Assembly (NCBI GenBank): GCA_049999765.1
Contig: JBNGIQ010006023.1
Coordinates: 37,805-80,755 of the forward strand
Length of the DNA: 42,951 bases
DNA from: Phaeoceros laevis
Taxonomy: Eukaryota; Anthocerotophyta; Anthocerotopsida; Notothyladales
Direction: 5' to 3'
Shown: piece by piece, positions 16,364 to 26,324 of the stretch
How positions within the stretch are numbered: the stretch's first letter is position 1
Layout: each line of letters opens with the position of its first letter
Notes under the pieces: generated by a model
What the model was told of the DNA's origin: nothing
Databases searched by the model: none
Seen by the model: only the letters and a program-made list of their open reading frames with translations
Made by a program: the position numbers and the translations under genes

Positions 16364-16457
16364 GAGGGGTCGGATCACCACTCGGCCTATCGAATGAGCT
16401 CCTTGAGGGGTCGGATCACCGACTCGGATGCCCAGCGCCTATCGAATGAGCTCCTTG
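16364..16457. repeat. Direct repeat, about 41- and 53-bp units
   Basis: GAGGGGTCGGATCACC ... CCTATCGAATGAGCTCCTTG occurs twice in direct succession (16364-16404 and 16405-16457). The second unit carries about 12 extra bases in the middle. Confidence 0.85.
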
Positions 16458-16889
16458 CCCATGCGGGTCTGGCGCCTGGGGCCCACGGGATAACGGTTGC
16501 TGCCCCCTCTCTCTCTCCTCTCTCCCTCCATGCGATCGACACCCATGCGACACTGACCGTGAACATCTCTACAAAGTAACGAAGCGCGACTGGGGTCCCA
16601 TCACCTGGCCAGGCCCATGCCATGCGCACGCCATGGCTCTTGCCCTGCCCACGCCATGCCCCATCCCATGCATTTGGTGACACATGCATGGAGCCCTCAT
16701 ACCTGCTCGGAGCAGCGCTAGCGCCCGGATAGCCTAAAGGGAGCTCCCGGCTGCCGACAGGTCGAAATACCTCGCGCTCGAGGTGTTCAATTCCCATGTG
16801 GAGTTGGCTACGGAACATTGATATCTTGCCGCACCCGCAGTGCACTACCCAAGGTTCCTACACTAGCCTAGTAGTGCAATCAGATATGC

Positions 16890-17130
16890 AAGATGTTTAC
16901 ACTTGCACACACAAACACACTGGTGTGCACATTCAGGCTGACGATTGACCACTCTATAAGTTCACGCATCAGCTTCTACATATACTCTGGACAGCAGCTT
17001 CAGAAGAAGCTGAAATCTTGAAAGGCTCTCCAGCAATCCGATGACAGGTGCCGTCGACGTCGTAGCGGCAGAACTTGCTGGGGAATTCGAATCCCGGCCC
17101 AGAAGGGGTTCCAGGAGCCCCAAGATCTTC
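16890..17130 (-). pseudogene. 3' fragment of a secreted-family gene
   Basis: Minus-strand 17030-17105 still encodes the end of exon 4 (PSKFCRY, then a decayed copy of the following GVIGLLE region). The adjacent 16890-17020 matches the 3' flank of member C (about 18770-18920; shared GAGCTTCAGAAGAAGCTGAA-type block and ACACACAAACACAC). Frame and length are lost. It directly precedes the more complete pseudogene B, so two partial copies are juxtaposed. Confidence 0.65.
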
Positions 17131-17180
17131 AGAGATGCTTAAGGTAGCGCTGAAATTTATCTCATGACTTGCAGCAGGGC

Positions 17181-18080
17181 TTAGAGCAGTGCGAGCACCA
17201 AGTCCAACACTCCAATGCCGCCGTTGTAGGTGCAATTTTAACTTGTTTGGGAAGCCGAGGAGACCGTACAGCAGGCCCACCTCGAGCTCCAGGTGTCATT
17301 GAAGTCCCGGAGCCGTGCTCTCGCCCCACCATTGCTTCTTGCCGCTGCTCAGTAAGATTTCGAGATACAGCAAGGCGCCCTTACCATTGTCGCCCCAGAT
17401 GCTCTTCACTCCGACGATTCTCTCCACGAGTCCCAGCACACCCCCCCACGAGCCCACCGAGGTTCAAGTCCAGCACCTGCACACAAGAAACTCATCTCAG
17501 TGCTGTTTGCCTGTCGGTCGACACTCAGAATTCGTCTGAATGAAGGGAGCCTAGCTAGCTGGCCAGCCAGCTAGCTAGGTACCACCAACATTGAGCAGCA
17601 TGCGGGAATGCATCTCTGTAACCACAGACTCGTTCAGCGAAGTACGGTCCACACAACTTCAGCTGTAGACGTACCTTATAACAGTCACATCGGCATCGAC
17701 GAGGGCGGAGCAATGCTTGGTCGATTTGAGAGGGAGGGCGGCGACGAGCTGCAGCCGCAACACACCATACAGTTCGGCGTACAGCACGTCGATGCACAGA
17801 ATCTTGAGGTCTGCATCCAGGTAGACCTTGATCTGCCTCTGCAGGGGCTTCAAAAGGCTGGTAATGAGGTCGTCGACCGACGTAGCACTTCTCGCCCGGA
17901 TGGCAGGTTGCAAGTTTTGAAAGTCGGTGAACATCACAAAACCTGCGAAAAATATGCTGATATGGGATTGACTTGTTGGTAGCTAGTAATCAATTGGACA
18001 GGCGTTTCCCAACGCGATTCAGTGATGAGGGACTCAGAGAGAGCCAGGTGGAAGGAGGCGACAGGGTGCGTCCCCCAGGT
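17181..18080 (-). pseudogene. Secreted-family pseudogene B (exons 1-2 lost, exon 3 interrupted)
   Basis: Exon 4 (17181-17476) aligns with members A and C but is 11 nt longer: there is an extra-G run at about 17446-17453 and an inserted stretch near 17292, which breaks the frame. Exon 3 (17675-17901) is readable (VDDLITSLLKPLQRQIKVYL, CIDVLYAELYG). At 17901, however, it is interrupted by about 160 bp of unrelated DNA, and its first codons reappear at about 18066-18080 (TGCGTCCCCCAGGT). Beyond that the sequence jumps to a copy of the member A upstream flank. Exons 1 and 2 and the core promoter are missing. Confidence 0.8.
17902..18065. other. About 160-bp insertion in exon 3 of pseudogene B
   Basis: The coding sequence on either side is contiguous in members A and C (CCCGGATGG | TGCGTCCCCCAGG). 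The inserted DNA has no visible terminal repeats or ORF. Its origin is unknown. Confidence 0.65.
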
Positions 18081-18087
18081 CGTGCCA

Positions 18088-18190
18088 ATGCGCTTCAAGC
18101 CCTGCCTGGCGATGGCATGCACACCTTGCAAGAGGCGTCCAGATGTGTGTAAAATAAGGCCTAGCTCTAATTTTGATTACAACCAGCCAT
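18088..18190. repeat. Copy of the member A upstream flank
   Basis: About 100 bp nearly identical to 15425-15515 (shared block ACACCTTGCAAGAGGCGTCC and the following GTGTGTAAAATAA). This shows that pseudogene B arose by duplication of A with its upstream region, followed by internal deletion. Confidence 0.8.
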
Positions 18191-18227
18191 TTTATTCCAG
18201 CTATCTGTCATGTAGCACTGACACGAC

Positions 18228-18290
18228 CTTGGGGGACGCACCATCCGGGCGACGTAGCACTTCTCGCCCGGATGGTGCGTTCCTCAGATC
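18228..18290. repeat. Fold-back copy of secreted-family exon 3
   Basis: GGACGCACCATCCGGGCG is followed, after an 11-base spacer (ACGTAGCACTT) and one further base, by CGCCCGGATGGTGCGTTCC. Both arms come from the start of exon 3 of the array genes, in opposite orientations. A transcript across it would form an 18-bp stem matching members A and C. Confidence 0.75.
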
Positions 18291-18938
18291 GTGTACATAT
18301 GTACTCACCCCATTTTGGGAGTATTGTAGTACTCCCAAAATAGCGATGCTTGCCGGGCAAGCCCACGAGCAAGTATGGGCACAGCTAAAATTATGGGATA
18401 GGCGTTGTTGGGGTAATATTCGATGTCTGTCGGTGCCAGATGTCTAATGTTATGTTCACACTTGTAATGATAGCATCCTGTCGGAGTGACGGGTGGTGAA
18501 CTAAATTTAAGCGTACCTCCCTATTTACAGTTGGAGCATCGACATTAAAAGCGCGGCAGAAGCCGTGGTATCGGCTGTGCAACCCAATGCAACCAACAAG
18601 ACGGACGACAACGTTCTGAGGAAAGTCAACCTCATATTTCCATCCATTTGGTTGGTTGTTTTTTGAGCCGAGACGTAAATTTTCACAGTGTTCTGGTCTC
18701 CCTTATTCATTATCTGCTGTACATAGAGTATACAAGAGGCACATAGGCCTGAGCTTTGACACTAGTTTAAACTTGTACACACAAACACACACTGCAGCTG
18801 GTACATCTACACATACCGGTCATGTCAAGCTGATCGACGATTGACCACTCTAAGTTGACGCATCAACTGCTACTCTGGACATGAGCTTCAGAAGAAGCTG
18901 AATCCTTGAAAAAGGCTAGCAATCGCAACTTATTAGGC
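18291..18938. other. Spacer between pseudogene B and member C
   Basis: No gene is seen. A short inverted repeat (CCATTTTGGGAGTATTGTAGTACTCCCAAAATAG) lies at about 18310-18343, a near-perfect 15-bp-arm hairpin. The right part (about 18770-18920) is the 3' flank of member C and is duplicated at 16890-17020. Confidence 0.65.
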
Positions 18939-19919
18939 TCAGAGACTTCCGAGCACGAACTCCAGCAACCCGATGACACCGTTGTAGCGGCAGAACTTGC
19001 TGGGGCATCCCAAAAGGCCTTCCAGGAGCCCCACCTCGAGGTCTACCTTGAGTCCCAGAGCCGTGCTCTTGCCCCACCATTTCTTCTTGCCGCTGCTCAG
19101 AACGACTTCGAGATACAGCAAGGCGCCCTTGCCATTGTCGCCAAAGATGCCTTTCACCGAGACGATCTTCTCCAAAGCTCCCAACACAGTCCCCACAAGC
19201 CCACCCACGTTACAGTCCAGCACCTGCACATGTCACGGAAACCCCCGATCGCCAGGTCTTAGTGCCGATTGCCTGTAAAACCTGAACCCGCTAGCCACCA
19301 CCGACATTCAGCAACATACATGCACAGGTATGGTGCAGGCGATTCCTTACTTCAACAACCACGTCGGCACTGACGAGGGCGGAGCAGTGCTTGGTCGATT
19401 TGAGCGGGACGTTGGCGACGAGCAGCAGCGGCGACAAACCATACAGTTCGGCGTACAGCACGTCGATGCACAGAATCTGGGCATTGGCGTCCAAGTACAC
19501 CTTGATCTGCCTCAGCAGCGGCTTCAAAAGGCTGGTGACGAGGTCGTCGGCGTAGCACACCTCGCCGGGATGGTTCGACCCCCAAGTCGTGGTCGTCGTC
19601 AGCAGCTTTCGCTGGTGCTGCACACGGTTTCATTTTTGGCAAATCGATCGTCAGTCACTGCATCAACGCTACGCCCGACATTGTTCAAACTTGTGTATGT
19701 CTCAATACCTGCAGCAACGAAGAAGTTCGAGCCGCATCGGCGACAGACGAGCCCACAATCTGCACAGAGAAACCCAACTCGTCCTCATCAGATGTAATGT
19801 TCAAAGTTGTCGCAACCGAATGAACTCGAACGGCATATATGCAGCGATCCCACATGCCATGGGAAAACAACTCTTACAACAAGGAGCAGAAAAACTGCCA
19901 TTGTCCGGGGAACCGCCAT
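18939..19919 (-). CDS. Unrecognised small secreted protein, array member C (4 exons)
   Basis: Exons in coding order: 19878-19919, 19709-19759, 19351-19617, 18939-19223; 214 residues, with exon lengths identical to member A. Exon 1 encodes a hydrophobic leader (MAVPRTMAVFLLLV). Exon 2 encodes IVGSSVADAARTSSLLQ. Exon 3 has HPGEVCYADDLVTSLLKPL and CIDVLYAELYGLSPLLLVA. Exon 4 has VGGLVGTVLGALEKIVSV, GKKKWWGKSTALGL and CPSKFCRYNGVIGLLEFVLG. Member C has one more cysteine pair candidate in exon 4 (LDC and CPSKFC) than member A. An intact frame, conserved splice sites and mostly conservative differences from A suggest both are under selection. The product is probably secreted. No known domain is recognised. 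Confidence 0.82.
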
Positions 19920-20045
19920 AGCTGAAACGAGTCTGAGGATGGCGCGATGACGAGAGGCTGCCAAGGAACACTTCAACGCGCCGGCAGTAGCTCAAGAGAA
20001 GGGATGACTGAGTAAGTACTGGGAATCGTCGGACCGAGCACCGGT

Positions 20046-20052
20046 CTTATAG
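20046..20052 (-). promoter_or_regulatory. TATA-like box of member C
   Basis: Minus-strand CTATAAG, 127-133 bp upstream of the start codon, mirrors the TATA box position of member A. Confidence 0.5.
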
Positions 20053-20596
20053 GCGGACATTGAGTCGCTGAGTAAGCACGACTGCTGCTAAAAACAACTA
20101 CGAGCGTCATATTTTGCCACGAGTGCGCTTATCTTCCATACTACAGTGTGGTGCCTTTCGATAATTTGCTCTCATTTTTATCGACGGGCTACACTTGGCA
20201 CGCATGAGGTGCTTCTGACTGGTGGGATGTGGACACCCTTTACTGGTTGTCGAACTCGGCACTGTCAAAAACGTAAAAGGTAGCCACTAATTTATGGAAA
20301 ACGCGGCATATTCAGAACGGCTACCAAACGGCGGTGGTCAATGAAACGTTTCTCACTGAATCGTAACGAGATCCCCTTCCAACGCAGAAAAAAACCCGGG
20401 ATTGTGTGAGTTGGAGGACCGACCGGGACATAAGTGTAGGGCCCATATTTACGGCTGCAACGTTCAGTTCCCACTTGGAGTTGAAATAACACGTTAATGT
20501 GCTGCTACTACTACAGCACAAGTTACGAGATACTTCTCGCTATTTACAGATTTGCAAGCATTTTGCATTCAGGTCAGCTTCGTTGTAATTGCGATT

Positions 20597-20732
20597 GCCT
20601 CTCACAATTAGAGAAGGACGGCAAGCCATTGCCTCTCACAATTAGAGAAGGACGGCAAGCCATTGTCTCTCACAATCAGAGAAGGACGGCAAGCCATTGT
20701 CTCTCACAATTAGAGAAGGACGGCAAGCCATG
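20597..20732. repeat. 34-bp tandem repeat, 4 units
   Basis: Four back-to-back units, each of the form GCCTCTCACAATTAGAGAAG plus GACGGCAAGCCATT, with only one or two base changes each. The period is not a multiple of three, so this is not a protein repeat. Confidence 0.95.
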
Positions 20733-20746
20733 TATTTACAACTTCG

Positions 20747-20812
20747 AATTTTGGAGCTTCTTAATGGGCCCAGATGTGCAATTTTGGAGCTTCTTGATGA
20801 GCCCAGATGTGC
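20747..20812. repeat. 33-bp tandem repeat, 2 units
   Basis: AATTTTGGAGCTTCTT(A/G)ATG(G/A)GCCCAGATGTGC occurs twice in succession, just after the 34-bp array. Confidence 0.95.
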
Positions 20813-21175
20813 AATTTTCACAACGCCTACTTAAGTGAAGCAAATGGGAGTTTCGTGCCGTTTGACATGCTTTGATGTTTAGCTCAGCAGGGGAACAAGA
20901 GTAGCACCTTGGCAAGTCAGAGTGTCATTTGAAGGTTGCTTGGCCTGGGAGAGAAGGACAAGCTTCGAGAGATTCTAGCTCCAAAAGTGAAGACAAATTT
21001 GGGGCGACAGATTCGCAAGAAATTGGACTACTGTAACTTCGTTGGGTCCGCAAGGTCGGCACTCATGTGTGCCGTGTGCATGAAGGCCGAGCTTGCTGGG
21101 ACTTAATTAGGAGCAGACTCTCATGTCTTTCCCCGGATTGGAGCAGGACTGCTCTGGGTTGTGGGAAGATCACCC

Positions 21176-21649
21176 ATGGGGACCGCAGTGTGGCTCCTGT
21201 GCTCAGCAATTGTGGTGCTCTGCCTTGGAGTCGCAGAGCATGGGACTGTGGTGTGTGCTGCTGCAGCTGTCTCACAATCTCACCGCCCCCGATCCACGTT
21301 CCTAACCATCGCTATTCAGGACGTCCCGGGCATAACCACTGCTCTGGGACTCAAGCTCCGAGACCCAGCTGCAGAGCGTGCCTTCTTTGCCAAGGACTAC
21401 AGCAAGGTGAGCTATGCCGATTTCAGGGCGCTCTGGGCTCGCGCTGAGCAGGCCAAGAGGGACGAGGCCAAGCTCATCGCCGATCATGCTTCTTCTCATA
21501 CCATCATCTGCAACAAGATCATCAAGGTCGGGACGGAAGCCATTGTCGGTGTTATATACCGTGACCCGGCTTTTACGAAGGAGCATTTGCAAAAGTTCAG
21601 GCACAATGTGCTCCTGGCTGGCAAAACCTGCAAGGATGCTGGCCTTTGA
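21176..21649 (+). CDS. Unrecognised small secreted protein, single exon
   Basis: 157 residues from the ATG at 21176. The start MGTAVWLLCSAIVVLCLGVA is a strong signal peptide, with cleavage probable before or within CAAAAVSQS. The mature part is helical and charged (AAERAFFAKDYSKVSYADF, ALWARAEQAKRDEAKLI) with two cysteines (TIIC near residue 116 and KTC near the C-terminus) that could form one disulphide. Length and helicity recall small apoplastic helical-bundle proteins such as invertase/pectinesterase inhibitors, but their four-cysteine pattern is absent, so I do not assign it. No intron is needed. Confidence 0.6.
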   Translation: MGTAVWLLCSAIVVLCLGVAEHGTVVCAAAAVSQSHRPRSTFLTIAIQDVPGITTALGLKLRDPAAERAFFAKDYSKVSYADFRALWARAEQAKRDEAKLIADHASSHTIICNKIIKVGTEAIVGVIYRDPAFTKEHLQKFRHNVLLAGKTCKDAGL

Positions 21650-22590
21650 TGAGCAGCTTCTGTTTGTTTCGAGTAATTGTTTCCATCCAGGGCTGCAGTC
21701 TCTTCAAGTGATCATCTCTATCACAGCGTGTGGCCCAATTGGACCACAAGCACGTAGTAAAAATTCTTCTTCTTCAACCCATCATATGTATTTTTGCCTT
21801 CCAATTGCCTTTCCAATGCTTGGGAGTGAGGTTAGGATGGCAATCCCAGATCATAGGTCGAGACGATGTATGAATCGGCTCGAACTTTGAGATGGTTCTT
21901 ACCGTGTGACCAAACACCAGAAATAAACTTCTCCCTACGTTTCTAACTTTCTATGGAGGAGGACCTCATGTTTAAATAAAGGAGGAGCTCATGTTTAGAT
22001 AGCCGGACTAATGGGTCCACCCAGCAGTCTGTTTGGCCAAAGCACGATGAAGTAACCTCCTCCTCCCTTGAGTCTCCTTTCTCATCCTACGTCTGGCCCC
22101 TTTTGCAGCGTGTACAACAGTGCTGCCTCAGAACAGCACGAAGAGAGCAGCTTACGCAAAAAAATTTACTCTTGCTAGCAATTGGGTAACGAGCCCAAGG
22201 GCGGACCAAATTTTCATATGCGAATGGAGATAGTCTAGAACTACAAACGTCTACATACAATACAACGACTTGGCGCTTGTGAGGCATGAGGGTAGGTCCC
22301 CTTGCCTCGTTGAAGACTTCAGCCACGGTTAGGTGGTAGCAGTCCTCCTGCTAGATTACTGAACTGCTGCTAATAATATATTATATCTCCATTTCTCAAA
22401 CCCAAGCCCGCCAACCCTGCAGATGAGACCTGTGACTACGTTAGGCCAAGCACAATCACATAAGACATGTAACATGAAAAAAAACCAAGACGCAGAGTAT
22501 TGAAGTCCGCATATTTACAGCACCTGTGCGTTCCAGGTGCCATCACCTAGCCGGATTCTCCTTGGTTGGATAGCTGCCTTGCATATGAGG
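21650..22590. other. Intergenic between convergent genes
   Basis: It holds the 3' flanks of the secreted-protein gene and of the F-box/LRR gene. A GGAGGA(C/G)CTCATGTTTA word is repeated at about 21957-21997. No other feature is seen. Confidence 0.6.
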
Positions 22591-24855
22591 CTACCTTTCC
22601 TTCAACCACTTTTCCAACTCATCTTCTTCTTCGTACCTTGACCTGTAGTGTGGTGGATCCTCCCCTTCCCCAGTTGAACAGTGGTCAAGCTCAGTTCCAT
22701 GTGAACAGATCCGCAGAGATGGCCTTTCCTGCCCAAGGGCGTCTAGAGCATCTTGACTCACATTTTTCCCAAGTCCTAGCCACCGCAACTTCGGGAAGTA
22801 AGGCCTTTTGAACCAGGGCAAGGAGGCCTTGGTGATGCCCCGACAATTCCACAGATCAAGTACCTTGAGTGTGAACCCACATCCTCTACCATGGGATGGC
22901 ATTGATGCAACAGCCATGACTGAAGTGTCGCAGATGAGTGGGCAGTCACGCAACCTCAACTCTGTGACAGAAGCTCCGCTGCGTGCTACTGCCATTGTGA
23001 CCTTGTCAGTCAGGGCGGGAATGTTGGACAGATCCAGGGTCTCCAAAGTATCCACAAGCCTGCCATCAAAGAGACCCACAACGCCCTTGTCTGTAATCCT
23101 TTGACACCCTCTGACAGAGAGTGAAACCAATGGAGTACTGCCTTGCCCTAAAGTAACCAAACCAACGTCACTGGTGTCCGAGCCATTCAAAACCAGCACT
23201 CTCAGTTTCAAAAGACACGAAATAGCCTTCACACCATCATCTCCAACACTTCTGCAGCCCCTGAAGTTGAGGACTTCAAGGTTCTGGCAGAATGCCAGAT
23301 GCTTCACAGAATAGTCGCTGATATGATTGCAGGAGGCCAGGCCCACAGAGACCAAAGCCAGAGGAGTTGCTGAGAGATCAATGAATGCCAGGTCTGTGAG
23401 TTGCGTTGTGTGAAGCAACTCAAAGCTCTGTAACTTCAGGCAGCTGTGCAAAATTTCCCGGCAGCCTGCATCCGTTATCCTTGAGAACCCACCAAGAGTT
23501 ATGCTCTCTAGGTTTCGACAGTTTTCAGCCATCAGAAATATCCCAAGATCATTCACCCTCTTGAAAGTGGCTGGGAAGCACTCATGGCTCCGCACTATTG
23601 ACAGCTGGCGTAACATAGAACAACCTCCAATTTGCTGCACACCCCCGTTTGTCAAGTCAAACGAAGGAAGGGGTTCTTCAGATGGTTCATCACGAAGGTC
23701 CAGTTCCACTAGGGCAGGAAGGGACCGGGAAATACATATCATCAAGGCATCTGTGATCCGATCTAGCACCAAAGACAGATTCTGTATGTTCCAACCCCCA
23801 AGTGGCCCCATGCTTCTGCCTTCCGAAGGGTTCCCTTGACTACGCCCATCGCTGATTGGGCGAAACAGTAACTTTGCATCTCTCTCTGCCACATAACCCA
23901 TATCAAGAGCCTTAAGTGTGGGCGCCACTAGATATGGAACCGATGCAATGGATTCACTGTCAAAGAACGATCCTTCAAACCTCAAGGATAAAGACTGCAT
24001 CCACAGAGAAAAAATACCACCTCGAGTTCATTAGATGAACATACCTCCTCGAGTGCACAGATGCCGTGCATCAGTGCTGCAAAAGCTCCAAAGTGTCTGC
24101 AATGAAGAAGTTAAGGTTGTAGAGGGCAGAAGTGCTGCTGACCTCCAGTAGGGAACAACCCTCGAGCAAAGACTCAAGTGCAGTACTAAAACCAAGCCTT
24201 GCATGCCTGTCTTCTTGCCAACCTAGCTCCAACGACAAAGACCTGAGTACCACCGGCACACCCGAGTTACAACGCAACCAACAAATGAATGACATGATTA
24301 CAGTCCCACATAGTACTGCCACGTACCTTAAGTTTAAACAGGTCTTCCCAATTCTGTTCAGAAGATCAGCGGAGAATCGATCACAGTTCTTCAGCACCAA
24401 CTCTTGAAGCCCTGGCTTTGCGATAAGGTCAAGGGACGAATCGTCAAGGAAGCAGCAGTCCAGCTTGAGACTGAAAAGCTCACGGTTCCGTGACAACCAT
24501 TTGGCGAGGACATGCCAATTAGGGCAATGATCCTGCCAACATGTATCAAGTCAGTGTGGACAAAGCGACCAGATTTATTCAACCCATCTGAACGGGAACG
24601 GGCACAACCTGCACCTACTATCCTTGATAAGCACAACAACAAAATGCTGCCGGTTCTTACCTGCAAATCAATGACTTGCATGTGCGGCACCACTTGCTCT
24701 GTGCACACATGCAGGAACCGGCAGGAGGCAGCCACAGCACAGATGGAAGGAACATCCAAGCGGGCAACAATTCCGTACAGAACAGACTCCGGCAAGCCTG
24801 CTAGACCCAGCGTCAACGCCTCGGTCACGTTTCCAGTGTCCATGCACACATCCAT
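22591..24855 (-). CDS. FBL10: F-box/LRR protein (FBL10-like), 4 exons
   Basis: Exons in coding order: 24661-24855, 24327-24532, 24143-24242, 22591-23994; about 634 residues. The start chosen is the first ATG giving an F-box immediately after it. Residues about 18-60 are the F-box (LPESVLYGIVARLDVPSICA, then CRFLHVC), which should bind SKP1/ASK in an SCF ubiquitin ligase. The rest is a run of Cys-containing LRRs such as LQELVLKNCDRFS, LVSVGLASCNHISDYSVKHL and LVSLSVRGCQRITDKGVVGL. An acidic tail follows (EEEDELEKWLKER). From memory the F-box, the following PGLQELVLKNC region and the acidic tail resemble Arabidopsis FBL10 (At2g17020); the symbol rests on that. The target is unknown. Junctions read through as LNLRSLSLEL and LLESLSLRF, good LRR consensus. 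Confidence 0.85.
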
Positions 24856-26324
24856 CGCTCTCCCACCTCTAGAGATCAGAAGATTCCAGCTAACCTTCTC
24901 CTCCTCAACAAAGTTGCCTTTTGGTGCAAAATCAAAGAGACGCCCACAGCGGACTTGCACACCCTTTCATCCATCCTCCCAGGCAAGAAATGCTCACAGA
25001 CATGCTCCCGATTCCTAGTTCTGCAGACTTCTGAAGGTCTCGCGGGACATTCAGCACAATAACTAAACGCATCTGCCACATCAAAAGCTGTTCCGCCCCA
25101 NNNNNNNNNNNNNNNNNNNNNNNNNNNNNNNNNNNNNNNNNNNNNNNNNNNNNNNNNNNNNNNNNNNNNNNNNNNNNNNNNNNNNNNNNNNNNNNNNNNN
25201 GCACAATAACTAAACGCATCTGCCACATCAAAAGCTGTTCCGCCCCATCCCCTTGCCGACACCTCCGACTCCAACAAGACAAGGGGATTCCGGGCACAAA
25301 GTTGCTATTTTCTCGCCACGACTAGCAGACCTTGGCGAAGACTTGTCGCCAAACCTTCCAATTTGCAAAAGGGGTTTCCACCGGCTGATGCCTTGCGCAC
25401 TACGTCAGCAGACTCCGGTTTAAGAACGGAACGTGGGTCAGGAGTTATAGGACTGCTCAAGCGTCACGGCTCGCAATAACAGTCCAGGTACAGACGGTTC
25501 CCTCGTTCAGGCAACACTGAGCAACAGAACCCTGATGCGAGACAACAACAGACGAGCAGCAAACCGGCTTATATTAGACCACATTGGCCTAGATAGTGGG
25601 AGGTGGAAGTTTATTTAGCGAGGGATGAGTCCACCCGCTCGCAAGCCCAAGGGGTGATGCCTCACCGGCTTGGTTTGACCTCATATACTATGCACAATAA
25701 TTTGAGTTGGATTGGAGTAGCGGTTGGATAAACTTGAAGCTAAAATACCGCCACTGAAGGCAGTACCTTGTCGTGAACAAATCGCAAAAAAGAGAACTCG
25801 TGTCTGAACAATCTGAAGACCACATAATTCCAGCCCCTGTAAGTTGTTGCGGTATCATCATCTAGCTTATTGAGAGTTATCAACCATTGACACATACATT
25901 CGGTGGTTGCACGGATTAGCTGGACTTGCCGTCAACAACGCGTGATGCCGAGCAGGTAGTTACCATCGCAGGGGCTGCGTCACAGCAGTTAGGTTAAAGA
26001 CTGGAAGCTAACAAACAGGCTACCTAGCATTGCACATGGCCAGATTTTCTCCAGTATTCCAATCTATTGGCATTGTCAGTTAGATCGTAAAGCAAATGCA
26101 TGCTGAGAAACCCAACCCACGAGACACATGTGAGCCTGATTCAGTAGAACAAAGGACTGACCGATTTCTGGCCTTAAAAGGAAGGTGGTACTCACAATGA
26201 ATCCGTGAATACCCACTCAGAAAGGGTCCATAAATGAAGGAAAGCCTCCTTGCTTGTGAGCGTCTCGCGTCCCCACAGGTAATAGATAGCTTCACTCCGT
26301 TACTCTCCATAAGTAAGCTGCAAG
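24856..26324. other. Intergenic with assembly gap
   Basis: Upstream side of the F-box/LRR gene and 3' side of the next PPR gene. Apart from the N-gap no feature is recognised. ORFs crossing the Ns are artefacts. Confidence 0.6.
25054..25247. other. 100-N assembly gap flanked by the same 47 bp
   Basis: The Ns are at 25101-25200. The 47 bp before (25054-25100) are identical to the 47 bp after (25201-25247), starting GCACAATAACTAAACGCATC. The simplest reading is two contigs with an unmerged overlap, so the true gap may be absent; a real tandem duplication is the alternative. Confidence 0.95.

Larger units (their letters stand above)
15790..16809. mobile_element. Possible TIR element (about 1.0 kb, 31-bp inverted ends)
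   Basis: The 31 bp at 15790-15820 (AGCCAACTCCACATGGGAAT...) reappear inverted at 16779-16809 with two mismatches. Inside are an (AC)9 microsatellite, a 66-codon ORF and a local direct repeat. No clear target-site duplication or transposase is seen. A related motif (TTCAGTTCCCACTTGGAGTT) lies alone near 20463, so the termini may belong to a dispersed family. A chance pairing of two dispersed repeats is an alternative. Confidence 0.4.
20053..21175. other. Intergenic with two tandem repeats
   Basis: No gene is seen. The repeats at 20597-20812 are listed separately. A motif related to the inverted ends at 15790/16809 occurs at about 20463-20487. Confidence 0.6.

Noticed and set aside
20597-20732. 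CRISPR-like array
   Set aside because: Units are contiguous with no spacers, and the genome is a plant nuclear one.
20497-20838. 113-codon ORF across the 34-bp repeats
   Set aside because: The repeat period is not a multiple of three, so the repeated amino-acid words change frame from unit to unit; it is an ORF by chance.
21176-21649. Assignment as an invertase/pectin methylesterase inhibitor
   Set aside because: Size and helicity fit loosely, but the four conserved cysteines are missing.
24010-24065. Small extra exon in the F-box/LRR gene encoding ALMHGICALEE
   Set aside because: Its acceptor would have to end in CA rather than AG, and direct joining gives a perfect LRR (LLESLSLRF).
24876-25297. 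ORFs crossing the N-gap
   Set aside because: Translated through unknown bases and a duplicated contig end; not evidence of coding.
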